Below are positions 35,160 through 44,114 of a DNA stretch of 64,000 bases, piece after piece. Numbering within the stretch: position 1 is the stretch's first letter; every line of letters begins with the position of its first letter. The notes under the pieces were generated by a model. It made no database searches, had not been told where the DNA came from, and saw nothing but the letters and a program-made list of their open reading frames with translations. A program made the position numbers and the translations under genes. The stretch is from NCBI RefSeq assembly GCF_002802965.1, contig NZ_NXGA01000001.1, forward strand, positions 722,744 through 786,743, read 5' to 3'. The DNA comes from Sporolactobacillus pectinivorans. Its GTDB lineage: Bacteria > Bacillota > Bacilli > Bacillales > Sporolactobacillaceae.

Positions 35160-35585
35160 ATGAAAACTGACAATACGATCCACCTGATCAGCAGAATACA
35201 CGAAAAGGCGAATGCATTTCTGGTTGAACAACTGCGCGGGCAGGGAATGAACGATCTGGCCCCCTCACATGGCGATATCCTGGCTGCTTTATTTAAACGA
35301 GATGAGGTGACGATGACAGAAATAGCCACGCTGATTCACAGGGACAGATCGACAGTCACCCAGCTTGTACGCAAACTTGAACGAAAAGGTTATATTTTCT
35401 CCAGAGAGAATGCTGCAGACCGCCGTTCAAGTGTTGTTTGTCTGACAGAAAAGGGGAGAAGTCTTGAACCTTTTTTCAAGCAAGTTTCGGAAGATTTGTA
35501 CGCCATGGCATATTTTGGAATGACGGTCGAGGAAATCAGCAGGTTTCAACAGCTTGTCCGAAAAATTTATCATAATATGGAATAA
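35160..35585 (+). CDS. MarR family transcriptional regulator
   Basis: A 141-residue winged-helix regulator: MTEIATLIHRDRSTVTQLVR recognition region (about 58-77) and wing KGYIFSRENAADRRSSVVCLT. No Shine-Dalgarno sequence stands before ATG 35160, so translation may be weak or leaderless. A motif before it is repeated before the next gene, suggesting control of both itself and the hydrolase-YczE unit. Ligand unknown; many MarR proteins sense phenolics. Confidence 0.92.
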   Translation: MKTDNTIHLISRIHEKANAFLVEQLRGQGMNDLAPSHGDILAALFKRDEVTMTEIATLIHRDRSTVTQLVRKLERKGYIFSRENAADRRSSVVCLTEKGRSLEPFFKQVSEDLYAMAYFGMTVEEISRFQQLVRKIYHNME

Positions 35586-35724
35586 AAAAAGTAGATAACA
35601 AGCAGATGAAAAATGAATAAAGCTGCACTGAATGGAGTAAAAGCCGTATCGAATCCAGCAGTGCTCGCCTTAATAATTGCCAATATATGTCGCGACAATA
35701 ATAGAGATGTTTTTTGCACAGTTA

Positions 35725-35746
35725 CTTTGACATCAAAATATTAATA
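35725..35746 (+). promoter_or_regulatory. Candidate MarR operator, site 2
   Basis: TTTGACATCAAAATATTAAT contains a TTTGA-N2-TCAAA palindrome and shares 14 of 15 core bases with site 1. It lies just before the AGGAGGG ribosome site of the hydrolase gene. Confidence 0.55.
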
Positions 35747-35759
35747 GGAGGGTTATCGA

Positions 35760-36422
35760 TTGAAAATTCAGCGGACAATCATCAAACTGAAGACGGCAGA
35801 TATACCAGCCATTGTTTTGACACCACTGGAGGAAATGGGGACGGCGCTGGTTATTCATGGTTACGGCGGCTCAAAAGAGGAACAGCTAGGGCTTGCCTTT
35901 CGAGTAGCGGAAACAGGACTGAAAACATTTGCCATTGATCTTCGCGGGCATGGGGAACAGCCTTTGGATTTTGATGAATCAGTTTTGTCCGATATCCAGG
36001 AGACAGTCAACTATTGCCGATCATTCGGTGGGAAGGTAATCGCCATCGGCCATTCACTTGGGGGGCGGCTTGCACTAATCAGTGATGCGGATGCTGCGAT
36101 TGGCATTTCTCCGGCAATCTGCCGGGCTTTTGGCGAAAATACAAGAAAAAAATTGAAAGAATTGAGACATTACCGGGTCAATGAGCGCGCCCCCCTTATT
36201 CTTGAAAAAATGATTTCCGCTTTTCCGCAACCGGTTTTTAAACAGGACAGCCAAAAATTTGTCCTGTTTGGTTCACGGGATATTCCTGAAATCGTTGATG
36301 CATGCAGACAATGGGATGAGCATACCTCGTTTGAGATTAAGAGTGCGTTGCACAGTGACATTTTTACACTCAATACGACTGCTTCTATCATTGTTAGACT
36401 GATCACGAGCATTTATAGTTAA
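35760..36422 (+). CDS. Alpha/beta hydrolase
   Basis: A 220-residue alpha/beta-fold hydrolase. The nucleophile elbow is AIGHSLGGRLAL (Ser near residue 99), and the oxyanion region is VIHGYGGSKEEQ. DLRGHGEQP follows the second strand. The acid Asp is probably in FGSRDIPEIV and the histidine in LHSDIF. The start codon is TTG 35760, 7 bases after AGGAGGG. It is followed within 28 bases by a YczE gene. Substrate unknown; an ester linked to the MarR ligand is a guess. Confidence 0.85.
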   Translation: MKIQRTIIKLKTADIPAIVLTPLEEMGTALVIHGYGGSKEEQLGLAFRVAETGLKTFAIDLRGHGEQPLDFDESVLSDIQETVNYCRSFGGKVIAIGHSLGGRLALISDADAAIGISPAICRAFGENTRKKLKELRHYRVNERAPLILEKMISAFPQPVFKQDSQKFVLFGSRDIPEIVDACRQWDEHTSFEIKSALHSDIFTLNTTASIIVRLITSIYS

Positions 36423-36450
36423 CTATACGAGACTTGGGGGAACTGAACTC

Positions 36451-37113
36451 TTGAAATTAATCATAATGTTGTCCAAATTGTTTCTTGGCTTATTTCTATT
36501 TGCACTTGGCGCTGTTTTTACCATCAACGCCCATCTGGGACTTCAGCCATGGGATGTGCTGCATCAGGGACTGGCAAAAACACTTCATATCACAATAGGA
36601 ATGGGCAATATTCTTGTAGCTCTGCTGATTCTGATCATCAACCGGCTGCTGGGTGAGAAAATAGGATTCGGCACCGTCTGCAATATGCTGTTTATCGGTA
36701 TTTTTATGGATGTGCTGATGCTGAATCATTTAGTTCCGGTTTATCACTTGTTTGTGCTGCGTCTGCTGATGGTGCTGGCAGGACTGGCAATTCTGAGCTT
36801 TGGTACCTTTTTGTATCTTAGCGCGGGTCTTGGAACCGGGCCAAGGGACGGACTGATGGTTGTTATCGCACGGAAAACAAAGCGCTCGGTACGCTTAATC
36901 AGAACAATGAATGAAGCGGTGGCACTATTCATCGGATATTTTCTTGGTGGCTCGGTTGGCATCGGCACACTGATCATGGTCTCGCTGGTCGGTATTTTCG
37001 TCCAGTTCACCTTCAGGCTGTGCAGGTTTGATGTGAAAAACGTGCACCATGCCTATCTCGACCGGAAAAGGACGAAACATGTGCTGTCCATGCTGTTTGC
37101 TCACCGGACTTAA
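36451..37113 (+). CDS. yczE: YczE family membrane protein
   Basis: A 220-residue integral membrane protein with five or six helices and the YczE/YyaS/YitT signature GLGTGPRDGLMV (about 129-140) plus LGLQPWDVLHQGL near the N-terminus. Start is TTG 36451 with GGGGGAAC upstream. It forms a unit with the hydrolase gene. In B. subtilis YczE influences bacillaemycin-type lipopeptide production; the activity itself is unknown. Confidence 0.88.
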   Translation: MKLIIMLSKLFLGLFLFALGAVFTINAHLGLQPWDVLHQGLAKTLHITIGMGNILVALLILIINRLLGEKIGFGTVCNMLFIGIFMDVLMLNHLVPVYHLFVLRLLMVLAGLAILSFGTFLYLSAGLGTGPRDGLMVVIARKTKRSVRLIRTMNEAVALFIGYFLGGSVGIGTLIMVSLVGIFVQFTFRLCRFDVKNVHHAYLDRKRTKHVLSMLFAHRT

Positions 37114-37216
37114 CGCAAAATAGGCACAGAGTATTCGTAAACGTCACTAAAAAAATGGTTGACTGGGTTGTAAAAATGTTACAATGGTGAAAAAAGATGC
37201 CGGGGAGATAATCACT

Positions 37217-38002
37217 ATGCCTTTTGACACGCATAATCACACTCAGTTTTCATTTGATGCCGAAATGCAGCTCGATGACGCACTTGAAAAAGCTAAAGAA
37301 TGCCATCTGAACCTGATTATCACGGAGCATTACGATCTGAATGAACAGAAAGATGATGGATCGCCGGTCGAGTTTCAGATTGAGGATTATTTTAAAAAAT
37401 ATGCACCTTACCGAAACAACCAGCTGCTTCTTGGCATCGAGCTCGGGCTGGACAACCGGGAGGCCTATACAGCGCGGAACCGCAAAATTATTGAAGATTC
37501 TCCCTTTGATTTTGTCATTGGCTCTGTCCACAATATTCAGGATTATGACATCTGCAGCGATCAGGAGAAAAATTTTCTGTCAAAGCAGGATTTTTTTTCA
37601 CACTATCTGATTTATGCTGAAAACACAATCAACAAGAACCCATACATTGATACCTTTGCCCATATCGACTATCCGTGCCGTTATCTCCAGTATGCGGATA
37701 ACGTGCTTCGTTACAGCGATTTCTCGATGTTAATCGATAACTTTTTATTGGCACTGATTCACAATAATATTTGCCTGGAAATCAATCTGCGCCTGATCGA
37801 CCTGAAAAGTTTTCGGGACGGCCTCGACAGTATCGTCCGCCGTTACCGTGAACTGGGCGGTGAATATGTGACCATTGGCGGGGACAACCATACGCCGGAA
37901 ACGATTGGGGAAAAATATCATCTGGGTGTCGAGATGGCGCGTAATAACCATTTGATTCCAGTTTACTTTAAAAACAGAAGAAGAATCATCGACGATCTGT
38001 GA
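37217..38002 (+). CDS. PHP domain phosphatase, HisJ-like
   Basis: A 261-residue PHP-domain metalloenzyme. Metal ligands: FDTHNHTQFSFDAEM (HxH and Asp), ITEHYDL (Glu-His), FVIGSVHNI (His), FAHIDYP and GGDNHTPETIG. This order fits histidinol-phosphatase HisJ and relatives. No histidine genes adjoin, so the assignment to histidine synthesis is not supported by context. ATG 37217 follows GGGGAG; the frame stays open to 37184. Confidence 0.85.
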   Translation: MPFDTHNHTQFSFDAEMQLDDALEKAKECHLNLIITEHYDLNEQKDDGSPVEFQIEDYFKKYAPYRNNQLLLGIELGLDNREAYTARNRKIIEDSPFDFVIGSVHNIQDYDICSDQEKNFLSKQDFFSHYLIYAENTINKNPYIDTFAHIDYPCRYLQYADNVLRYSDFSMLIDNFLLALIHNNICLEINLRLIDLKSFRDGLDSIVRRYRELGGEYVTIGGDNHTPETIGEKYHLGVEMARNNHLIPVYFKNRRRIIDDL

Positions 38003-38174
38003 GCGTATGCCTATGGAAAGTTCAGAAAAAAAATGAGAATATCGCAGGCCGGGCGTTGTATGTGTGCTTGCCCACGACTTCCATGCCTGCACAAAACAGG
38101 CTATAATGAGTCTCAGAATCCTTGGATGGACATAGACGGCAGATACGTTTTCAGGGAGCGGGAGTGTGTTTTTT

Positions 38175-39464
38175 ATGGATCAATTTGAAAAACTGAACGA
38201 AGAAAAAGTGTTTAAAGATCCAGTACATCGTTACATACACGTCCATGACCGGCTGATCTGGGAGCTGATCGGCACGCCTGAATTTCAACGATTGCGCCGG
38301 ATTCGCCAGCTGGGTACGACTTTCCTGACTTTTCATGGAGCGGAGCACAGCCGCTTCGGTCATTCGCTTGGCGTTTATGAAATTGCCCGGCGCGTGATTG
38401 ATATTTTCAAAAGCAGAGGAGACTGGGACGATTCAGAAACAATATTGTCACTGTGTGCGGCACTGCTGCATGATGTCGGACATGGCCCGTTTTCCCATTC
38501 TTTTGAAAAAGTGTTTGGCACAAATCATGAACAGTTTACGCAGAACATCATTCTCGGGGATACGGAGATTCATCGCGTGCTTGCGCAGGTTTCTGATGAT
38601 TTTCCGAAAAAGGTGGCGGATGTCATCGGCAAAACTTATGAGAACAGGCTGGTGATCAGCTTGATTTCAAGCCAGATCGACGCCGACCGGATGGATTACC
38701 TGCTGCGCGATGCTTATTATACCGGCGTCAGCTATGGACACTTTGACATGGAGAGGATTTGGCGTGTGATGAGGCCGCATGGAGATCAGATTGTTTTCAA
38801 ACTCAGCGGCATGCACGCGGTCGAGGATTACATCATGAGCCGTTATCAAATGTACTGGCAGGTTTATTTTCATCCGGTTACGCGCAGTGCGGAAGTGATC
38901 TTGACGCAGATTCTTCATCGTGCGAAGAGGCTTTATAACGAAGGATTTCACTTCAAAAATGTGCCGCTGCAGCTAGTCAGTCTGTTTGAAGGAAAGATGA
39001 AACTTCAAGACTACCTCAGGCTGGACGAATCGGTAATCATGTACTATTTTCAGGTGTGGCAGGATGAACAGGACGAAATTCTGCGCGATCTTTGCAGCCG
39101 TTTTATGAACCGGCGGCTGTTCAAATATGTGCAGCTTTCAAAGGATCAGCTCTATGTCGATGAGGAGCTATCCCAGGCATTTCGTGAAGCGGGTATTGAC
39201 CCGGATTATTATCTGGAGGTCGATTCATCCTCTGACTGTCCATACGATTTTTACAGGCCGGGTGACGAAGAGGAGCGGCGGCCGATCCAGCTGAAAATGC
39301 CTGACGGCAGTCTGCACGAACTTTCGCAGGAATCAGAGGTTGTCGGCGCGATCACAGGAAAAAGGCGAACAGATCATAAATTGTATTATCCGAAAGATAG
39401 GGTGCTCAGTCTACCGGATCGTTCGTCCGCAAAAAAGAAGATATTTGAGCTTTTGCATATTTAA
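38175..39464 (+). CDS. ywfO: HD domain protein YwfO
   Basis: A 429-residue HD phosphohydrolase related to dGTPases/SAMHD1. FQRLRRIRQLGTTFLTFHGA and HSRFGHSLGVYE carry the first His, ALLHDVGHGPFSHSFE the HD pair, and QIDADRMDYLLRD the final Asp. Length matches B. subtilis YwfO (433). It is followed by ywgA, as in B. subtilis. GGAGCGGGAG lies upstream of ATG 38175. Confidence 0.92.
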   Translation: MDQFEKLNEEKVFKDPVHRYIHVHDRLIWELIGTPEFQRLRRIRQLGTTFLTFHGAEHSRFGHSLGVYEIARRVIDIFKSRGDWDDSETILSLCAALLHDVGHGPFSHSFEKVFGTNHEQFTQNIILGDTEIHRVLAQVSDDFPKKVADVIGKTYENRLVISLISSQIDADRMDYLLRDAYYTGVSYGHFDMERIWRVMRPHGDQIVFKLSGMHAVEDYIMSRYQMYWQVYFHPVTRSAEVILTQILHRAKRLYNEGFHFKNVPLQLVSLFEGKMKLQDYLRLDESVIMYYFQVWQDEQDEILRDLCSRFMNRRLFKYVQLSKDQLYVDEELSQAFREAGIDPDYYLEVDSSSDCPYDFYRPGDEEERRPIQLKMPDGSLHELSQESEVVGAITGKRRTDHKLYYPKDRVLSLPDRSSAKKKIFELLHI

Positions 39465-39499
39465 TAAATGTTTGAATGTTTTACGGGGGGCAGACAGAT

Positions 39500-40018
39500 A
39501 TGCTGGAAGATCATGCAAAAATTGCGACGGTCATTGGTCAGGCCGGTGTGATTGCAGGTAGAAAAAAGCTGCAGAAAATGATCTATATTTTACAAAAGAT
39601 AGGTTTTCCGTTTTATGAAAGGTTTCAATTCAACTTCTTCGGACCATACTCAGATGAATTGACGATGCAGCTGGAAGAACTTTGCAATTTCGGTTTTCTG
39701 CTGGAGGGTCAGGCCGAACAGGATAACGGAATGGGTTGCCGTTACCGGCTCTCGGAAGCCGGTGAGAGCTTTATCGGCCATTACAAAGAGCTTCTCCCGG
39801 ATGTGCAGGTGATAACAGAGAAATTATTGCAGGAGAGTACATCATTTCTTGAACTGGTAGCGACAATCCTCTACTTTGACCAAATTCCTGCCGACTCCAT
39901 GAATGAAAAGGTGCAGGCTTTGGACAAACCGTTCAGCGATGAGGAAATCAAAAGAGCACGCAGATACATATCTGAACTGCAGGCGGACCAAATGCTCCAT
40001 CTTCCGGTTTCAAAGTAA
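39500..40018 (+). CDS. ywgA: YwgA family protein
   Basis: A 172-residue soluble protein, DNA-binding-like in feel (GRKKLQKMIYILQKIGFPF near the N-terminus and FNFFGPYSDELTMQLEEL) but without a proven function. It lies 35 bases after ywfO with GGGGGG as ribosome site, the conserved YwfO-YwgA pair. Co-function with the HD enzyme is likely from conserved order. Confidence 0.88.
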   Translation: MLEDHAKIATVIGQAGVIAGRKKLQKMIYILQKIGFPFYERFQFNFFGPYSDELTMQLEELCNFGFLLEGQAEQDNGMGCRYRLSEAGESFIGHYKELLPDVQVITEKLLQESTSFLELVATILYFDQIPADSMNEKVQALDKPFSDEEIKRARRYISELQADQMLHLPVSK

Positions 40019-40038
40019 TTGAGCAGTTCTGATCAAAC

Positions 40039-40062
40039 GTTTGTTTAAAGTAATGAACAAAC
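40039..40062. terminator. Weak convergent terminator
   Basis: GTTTGTT pairs with AACAAAC in the 47-base gap between convergent ywgA and gshA. The stem is A+T-rich. Confidence 0.4.
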
Positions 40063-40065
40063 AAA

Positions 40066-41280
40066 TTAAATACAACGGCCGCTCGCAGTTTTCGTGTAGA
40101 AATTTTTCATCTGATTTGCCCAGAAAACTCCGGCGCCGTTTTTTTTATCCAGTGAACCGGCGGCAATCTGTTCCGCGTATCTCAGATGCGGATTCAGCCA
40201 TCTGCTCTGTGCATGATTAAGCGTCTGTCCATAGATTTCGGGCAGACAATTTTGGACGACGAAAGCGTGTAACCGATCAAACATCCGGTTCATTGCATCC
40301 GTGAGCGGTTCCGAGATGACCATTAGCGCTGCTTGGTCGGACAGATCTTCAGCCTCTTTTTGTGCTGCCATATCCAAGATCCCGTTCTTTTCAACCGCTG
40401 CCCACATAATGTAAAGGTGCATCAAGTAGAGATCATCCGGATTAATACCTGCGTGGAAAAAAGGATTGAGATCGGGAATACGCAGCTCAATTCGGCGGGC
40501 GTCCGGTTTGGAAGAAAGATCCTCGAATCCAGGACCCTTGACGCGGACGAGTTGGTAGAGCTCGCGCGGGCTTTCAATCCAGTCTCTGTCCACATAAGAC
40601 TGGATTGAGGACAAATAGGCTTCCGGGCTGGAATAATCGGGATATACCGGTCGGGTATTTTTATAGCCGTTGGCGCCGAGGCGTGCGGAACGGTAGTGCG
40701 TGCCGCCTGACTGTTCGGGGCTGGCTGCCAGCAGGTGCACAAGGAAAAAGCGTTCGCGCAGCGCGTTCGCTGCAAGATTCAGATAGAACCGGCTGCGGTC
40801 GGCTGAACTTTTCAGGGCAAGCCCGATCTCATTTGAAGAAAAAGAAAAATTAAAATGGATACCGCAATAGAGCTGCTTGTGCCGCCCGTATTTTTTCGAC
40901 AGATAAGCGCGATAGTCATTTTTATCTTTTCCATCCGCACCAAAATCGGCAATTGGAATCTGCTGTTCTGCTGGCAGTCCGGAAGGGGGATTACTGAGCG
41001 GCCACAACATTTCCGGGCTGATGCCTTGAAAAATCCTCCGCGTCAGGCGTTCCTCATGTGCGAGCATTTCAGGGATTGAACAGGAGACTGGTGTGATCAG
41101 TTCAATCTGGCTTTCGGAAAAATCGGTCGTGATTTCCGGGTTCGTCAATTTATCACCAAAAACATTCGGATGAGGGGTCAGCGCCAATGATCCGTCCGCA
41201 TCAATTCTCAGATTTTCCCGCTCAAGTCCGAAACGGCCGTGCGATGTAATGGGTGAACAGGGACCATTATCTTCAGTCAT
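40066..41280 (-). CDS. gshA: Glutamate-cysteine ligase
   Basis: A 404-residue ligase making gamma-glutamylcysteine. FGLERENLRID (about 16-26), TNPEITTDFSESQIELITP and CGIHFNFSF are signatures of the GshA family. It is shorter than E. coli GshA (about 518) and has no ATP-grasp (GshB) half as in GshF. ATG 41280 follows GGAGG by 7 bases. No glutathione synthetase lies nearby, so the cell may stop at gamma-glutamylcysteine or keep GshB elsewhere. Confidence 0.88.
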   Translation of the reverse strand: MTEDNGPCSPITSHGRFGLERENLRIDADGSLALTPHPNVFGDKLTNPEITTDFSESQIELITPVSCSIPEMLAHEERLTRRIFQGISPEMLWPLSNPPSGLPAEQQIPIADFGADGKDKNDYRAYLSKKYGRHKQLYCGIHFNFSFSSNEIGLALKSSADRSRFYLNLAANALRERFFLVHLLAASPEQSGGTHYRSARLGANGYKNTRPVYPDYSSPEAYLSSIQSYVDRDWIESPRELYQLVRVKGPGFEDLSSKPDARRIELRIPDLNPFFHAGINPDDLYLMHLYIMWAAVEKNGILDMAAQKEAEDLSDQAALMVISEPLTDAMNRMFDRLHAFVVQNCLPEIYGQTLNHAQSRWLNPHLRYAEQIAAGSLDKKNGAGVFWANQMKNFYTKTASGRCI

Positions 41281-41497
41281 CCGGCAATCCTCCACAATAT
41301 GATTTCAAAGTGCAACTTGATAACTGCTGATCAACGAATTCAACATCTTTGAGTCTATCGGATTACGCACAAGAATTCAATCAATTGAATTCGCGGGACC
41401 GGAGAAGCAAAAAGATGAACTTTTCCATCATCCATCCATGGTAAAAGTCCATCCTTTCCATTTCAGCAAGCGATCATTTCTGCTGCCGGTATCTGAT

Positions 41498-41728
41498 TCA
41501 GTTATTCAGCTCCTCCATGTGGTTCAACAACCGCTTCAGCGACTTCAATTCCTCAAGCGTCAGCGTGATGCCCTTGCCCATTTTTTCACCGCCCGGTGCC
41601 CAGTCCCTGAGATCATACTTTGGCGCGCGGCCGTTCCAGCTGATCACATTCAGCTGCTTCTCCCAGCCCTTTGGGGACTGGGACACAGTGCCGATATTTT
41701 TCACGATGTCATAGTCGATGCCAGCCAT
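41498..41728 (-). CDS. YdbC/PC4 family ssDNA-binding protein
   Basis: A 76-residue protein of the PC4-like family (YdbC of Lactococcus), which binds single-stranded DNA as a dimer. Phrases: IVKNIGTVSQSPKGWEKQLN, NGRAPKYDLRDWAP and GITLTLEELKSLKRLL. ATG 41728 is chosen after GAGGTAAAAGG. It follows a small gene that ends near 41764 on the same strand and is probably co-transcribed. Confidence 0.85.
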   Translation of the reverse strand: MAGIDYDIVKNIGTVSQSPKGWEKQLNVISWNGRAPKYDLRDWAPGGEKMGKGITLTLEELKSLKRLLNHMEELNN

Positions 41729-41763
41729 ACCTTTTACCTCCCTCAATGCTGCAGATGTCCCGG

Positions 41764-41994
41764 TCATGCCAGAACAAAATGCTCGTGAAACCAGGAATCT
41801 TTCGATAAAATATCCCGGCCGTCCGCAATGATGTGCGGTTCCCCTTCCTCATCCTGCGTTAGTAAATGCCCGTCATCATCTGTTTCAGCCATATAAAAAT
41901 TGTTTAATTTAAAAAGCAACCGTTCTTCGAGCAAATCAAGCGCCGTATCGCCCGTTTCCCCATAGACGTTTTTAATACATCGAATCAAGATCAT
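41764..41994 (-). CDS. Small acidic hypothetical protein
   Basis: A 76-residue acidic protein with no motif I recognise; the middle (AETDDDGHLLTQDEEGEPHI) is highly charged. GGAGG lies about 10 bases before ATG 41994, which supports a real gene. It ends 36 bases before the YdbC gene. Confidence 0.65.
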   Translation of the reverse strand: MILIRCIKNVYGETGDTALDLLEERLLFKLNNFYMAETDDDGHLLTQDEEGEPHIIADGRDILSKDSWFHEHFVLA

Positions 41995-42574
41995 TCTCAG
42001 AAAATCCTCCAGACAAAATGCATGCTACTACAAGAATAATAGTTGCGGAGACGTTTGGCAATGGCCAGGGACAACCCCGAAAACACGAGAAGTCTGGGCC
42101 GCCTGCAAAATTGTATCAAGATTCAGCGGACGAGGGAACGAAGATTCACAAATTTAAACGAACAAGGAAAAAACTTAAAATAAAATGATCGGGATATAAC
42201 TACAAAACTACAACTACAAAAATCGGCCCGGATTAGCTTAAAGGTGGGCTGAGTCAGCGAAAGGTCGGTACGAAGTTTAAGAGGGAGCCGAATCAAAGAA
42301 AAATGAAGCCAGACGAGTTCCAAGTAAAGTGGAAATTCCAACCTGGTCCAAATTCGCCTGAAATCTGCTGCCAATCCACCAAGTTTTTCCACATAGCTTC
42401 TCTTCATTTGTCTGCTTAATGTTTTACAGAACATGCTTTTTTTAGTGTGAAATAAACTCCAGTGAAGCATTCCACATTCTGTTTTCTGTCAATAGAAAAT
42501 CAGAGCATGAATAGCTTTGCTTATGATAAAATGGTACTAGCTTGAAATGTGAGATGAATCACTTTTCTGAAGGG
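41995..42574. other. Gene-free stretch
   Basis: No credible gene; a minus-strand frame at 42123-42470 has no ribosome site and a biased, low-quality composition. The plus strand is purine-rich with words (GAATCAAAG, ACGAAG, GCCGAATC) shared with other gene-free stretches. A near-palindromic CGGCCCGG-containing segment lies at about 42223-42232. Confidence 0.4.
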
Positions 42575-43105
42575 ATGATCGCTTTGGATATTTTTCATCA
42601 GGATGGGAAAAAATCGGGATTTAATATTATAAAAGGTGATGCAACGAAGGGGCACGGTGGTTTTGGCGCGGGGTTGGTCAATCTGGACAACATGTCTCCG
42701 GTAATTATTGATGTAGGGACGGGCACGGCTGAAGTCGATATGGGGGCGCTCCATGCGCGCAGCGACATCGAGCGACGCATCCGCTTTTCAAAAGATAAAG
42801 CCGATCTTCAGGGTGGCGGGAAAAAATATTGGATCGTCTGGGTAAATACGGAAATCACGAAGGAGGGACCGTACTATGCCGGAGCGGGAGCTGCTGAAAT
42901 GATCATAAATCGTGATATCCGCCGAGGCTACAAGATACTCGCCGATCATGTCACTAAAATGGAGAAAGCACTGAAAGGCCAAGTTGTTCTGGATGAAATG
43001 GATGCATCTTCGAAAAAAGTACTTCGGGATTTTCTTGCACAGGCCGCTCCGGGGCAATGGGAACGAGCCAATCCTCAACTGAAGGAAGAGTTGGAAGTAA
43101 ACTGA
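42575..43105 (+). CDS. ywhD: YwhD family protein
   Basis: A 176-residue soluble protein of unknown function, conserved in Bacillales. Family phrases: SGFNIIKGDATKGHGGFG, PVIIDVGTGTAEVDMGALHA and KKYWIVWVNTE. The start is unclear: GAAGGG touches ATG 42575, while TTG 42584 has better spacing. In B. subtilis ywhD adjoins ywhE (pbpG), as here with two exporter genes between. Confidence 0.88.
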   Translation: MIALDIFHQDGKKSGFNIIKGDATKGHGGFGAGLVNLDNMSPVIIDVGTGTAEVDMGALHARSDIERRIRFSKDKADLQGGGKKYWIVWVNTEITKEGPYYAGAGAAEMIINRDIRRGYKILADHVTKMEKALKGQVVLDEMDASSKKVLRDFLAQAAPGQWERANPQLKEELEVN

Positions 43106-43111
43106 GCGTGC

Positions 43112-43161
43112 GCAAAAGGCAGGTTTTTGGGACCAATAATGGCTCACCACCTGCCTTTTGC
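43112..43161. terminator. Bidirectional terminator ywhD/ydcZ pair
   Basis: GCAAAAGGCAGGT pairs perfectly over 13 bases with ACCTGCCTTTTGC. Confidence 0.9.
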
Positions 43162-43168
43162 AAGTTCT

Positions 43169-43636
43169 TTAAAAATGCTGGATCAGAACAATGCCGGTAA
43201 TCATCAGTGCAAAACCGACAATCCGCTGCCAGTTGATTTTGTGCTGCGTGACACCGAACCAGCCGAAATGGTCGATAATAAGTGCAATCATCATCTGACC
43301 GCATAAAATAGCGGTAACGGTCAGTTCGGCGCCAAGTATCGGCAGCAGCAGAATATTCGATGTTACGAAAATGACACCAAGTGGTCCGCCGATCCAGATC
43401 CACCAGCGTGATTTCGGAATAATCCGCAGGTCAAATTTCAGCCTATGCTCCATGATCAGTATAATCAGAACGAGAAGTAGAGTTCCTATCGCGAATGAAA
43501 TAAGCGAGGCGAGAAACGGTGAATCGACGGCAACCCGAAGCTTCGCGTTGATCGATGTCTGGGCCGGGGACACCATGCCGGCAGCGACGCCCCATAAAAG
43601 AAAAACAGATGTGAGCATAAAACTTTTTTTACTCAT
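43169..43636 (-). CDS. YdcZ/DMT family small transporter, second of pair
   Basis: A 155-residue four- or five-helix protein of the DUF606 (YdcZ) family, half the size of a typical DMT carrier. AQTSINAKLRVAVDSPFLASL and GGPLGVIFVTSNILLLPILG are the family signatures. It is a tandem paralogue of the next gene, 13 bases apart; the pair probably forms a heterodimer. Substrate unknown. Confidence 0.88.
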   Translation of the reverse strand: MSKKSFMLTSVFLLWGVAAGMVSPAQTSINAKLRVAVDSPFLASLISFAIGTLLLVLIILIMEHRLKFDLRIIPKSRWWIWIGGPLGVIFVTSNILLLPILGAELTVTAILCGQMMIALIIDHFGWFGVTQHKINWQRIVGFALMITGIVLIQHF

Positions 43637-43649
43637 GAAAATCCTCCGT

Positions 43650-44114
43650 TCAAAATCTTTTCATCAGAATCACGCCGGCAAGCATACAGACGACACCGAT
43701 CAGTTTCGGTAGATTGAACTCATGGATGGGGACGCCAAACCATCCAAACTCGTCAATGCAGATAGCCATGATCATCTGGCCGCACAGAGTCGTGACCACA
43801 GTGAGAGCGGCACCCAGCTTGGGCAGCAGCAGAATATTGCTTGTTAAATAGCAGACACCGAGAATCCCGCCGCCGATCCATACCCACCACGGATTAACAC
43901 GAAAAGCCGCGGCTGCAAAGGTCAGACGGTGATCGATTGACAAAGTAAGCACAAGCAGTGTCAGCGTTCCGATAAAAAAAGAGATCAGAGAGGAAAGGAA
44001 GGGCGAACCCACTTTTCGCCCTAACTTTGAGTTGATCGAGGTCTGAACCGGGATGCTCGTGCCGGCAATCAGACCGCTAATCAGAAAAAGCAGAATCATA
44101 ATAAAACCCCTCAA
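43650..44114 (-). CDS. YdcZ/DMT family small transporter, first of pair
   Basis: A 154-residue DUF606 protein, about half identical to its downstream neighbour: VQTSINSKLGRKVGSPFLSSL and GGGILGVCYLTSNILLLPKLG match position by position. Split DMT pairs usually insert in opposite orientation. The GAGGGG ribosome site precedes the ATG. Confidence 0.88.
   Translation of the reverse strand: MRGFIMILLFLISGLIAGTSIPVQTSINSKLGRKVGSPFLSSLISFFIGTLTLLVLTLSIDHRLTFAAAAFRVNPWWVWIGGGILGVCYLTSNILLLPKLGAALTVVTTLCGQMIMAICIDEFGWFGVPIHEFNLPKLIGVVCMLAGVILMKRF

Noticed and set aside
40031..40046. cre-like AAACGTTTGTTTA (also at about 63078)
   Set aside because: Both copies follow gene ends rather than promoters and fit the consensus poorly.
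42123..42470. Minus-strand open frame of 115 residues in a gene-free stretch
   Set aside because: No ribosome site, strongly biased Leu/Phe/Arg/Ser composition and no recognisable domain.
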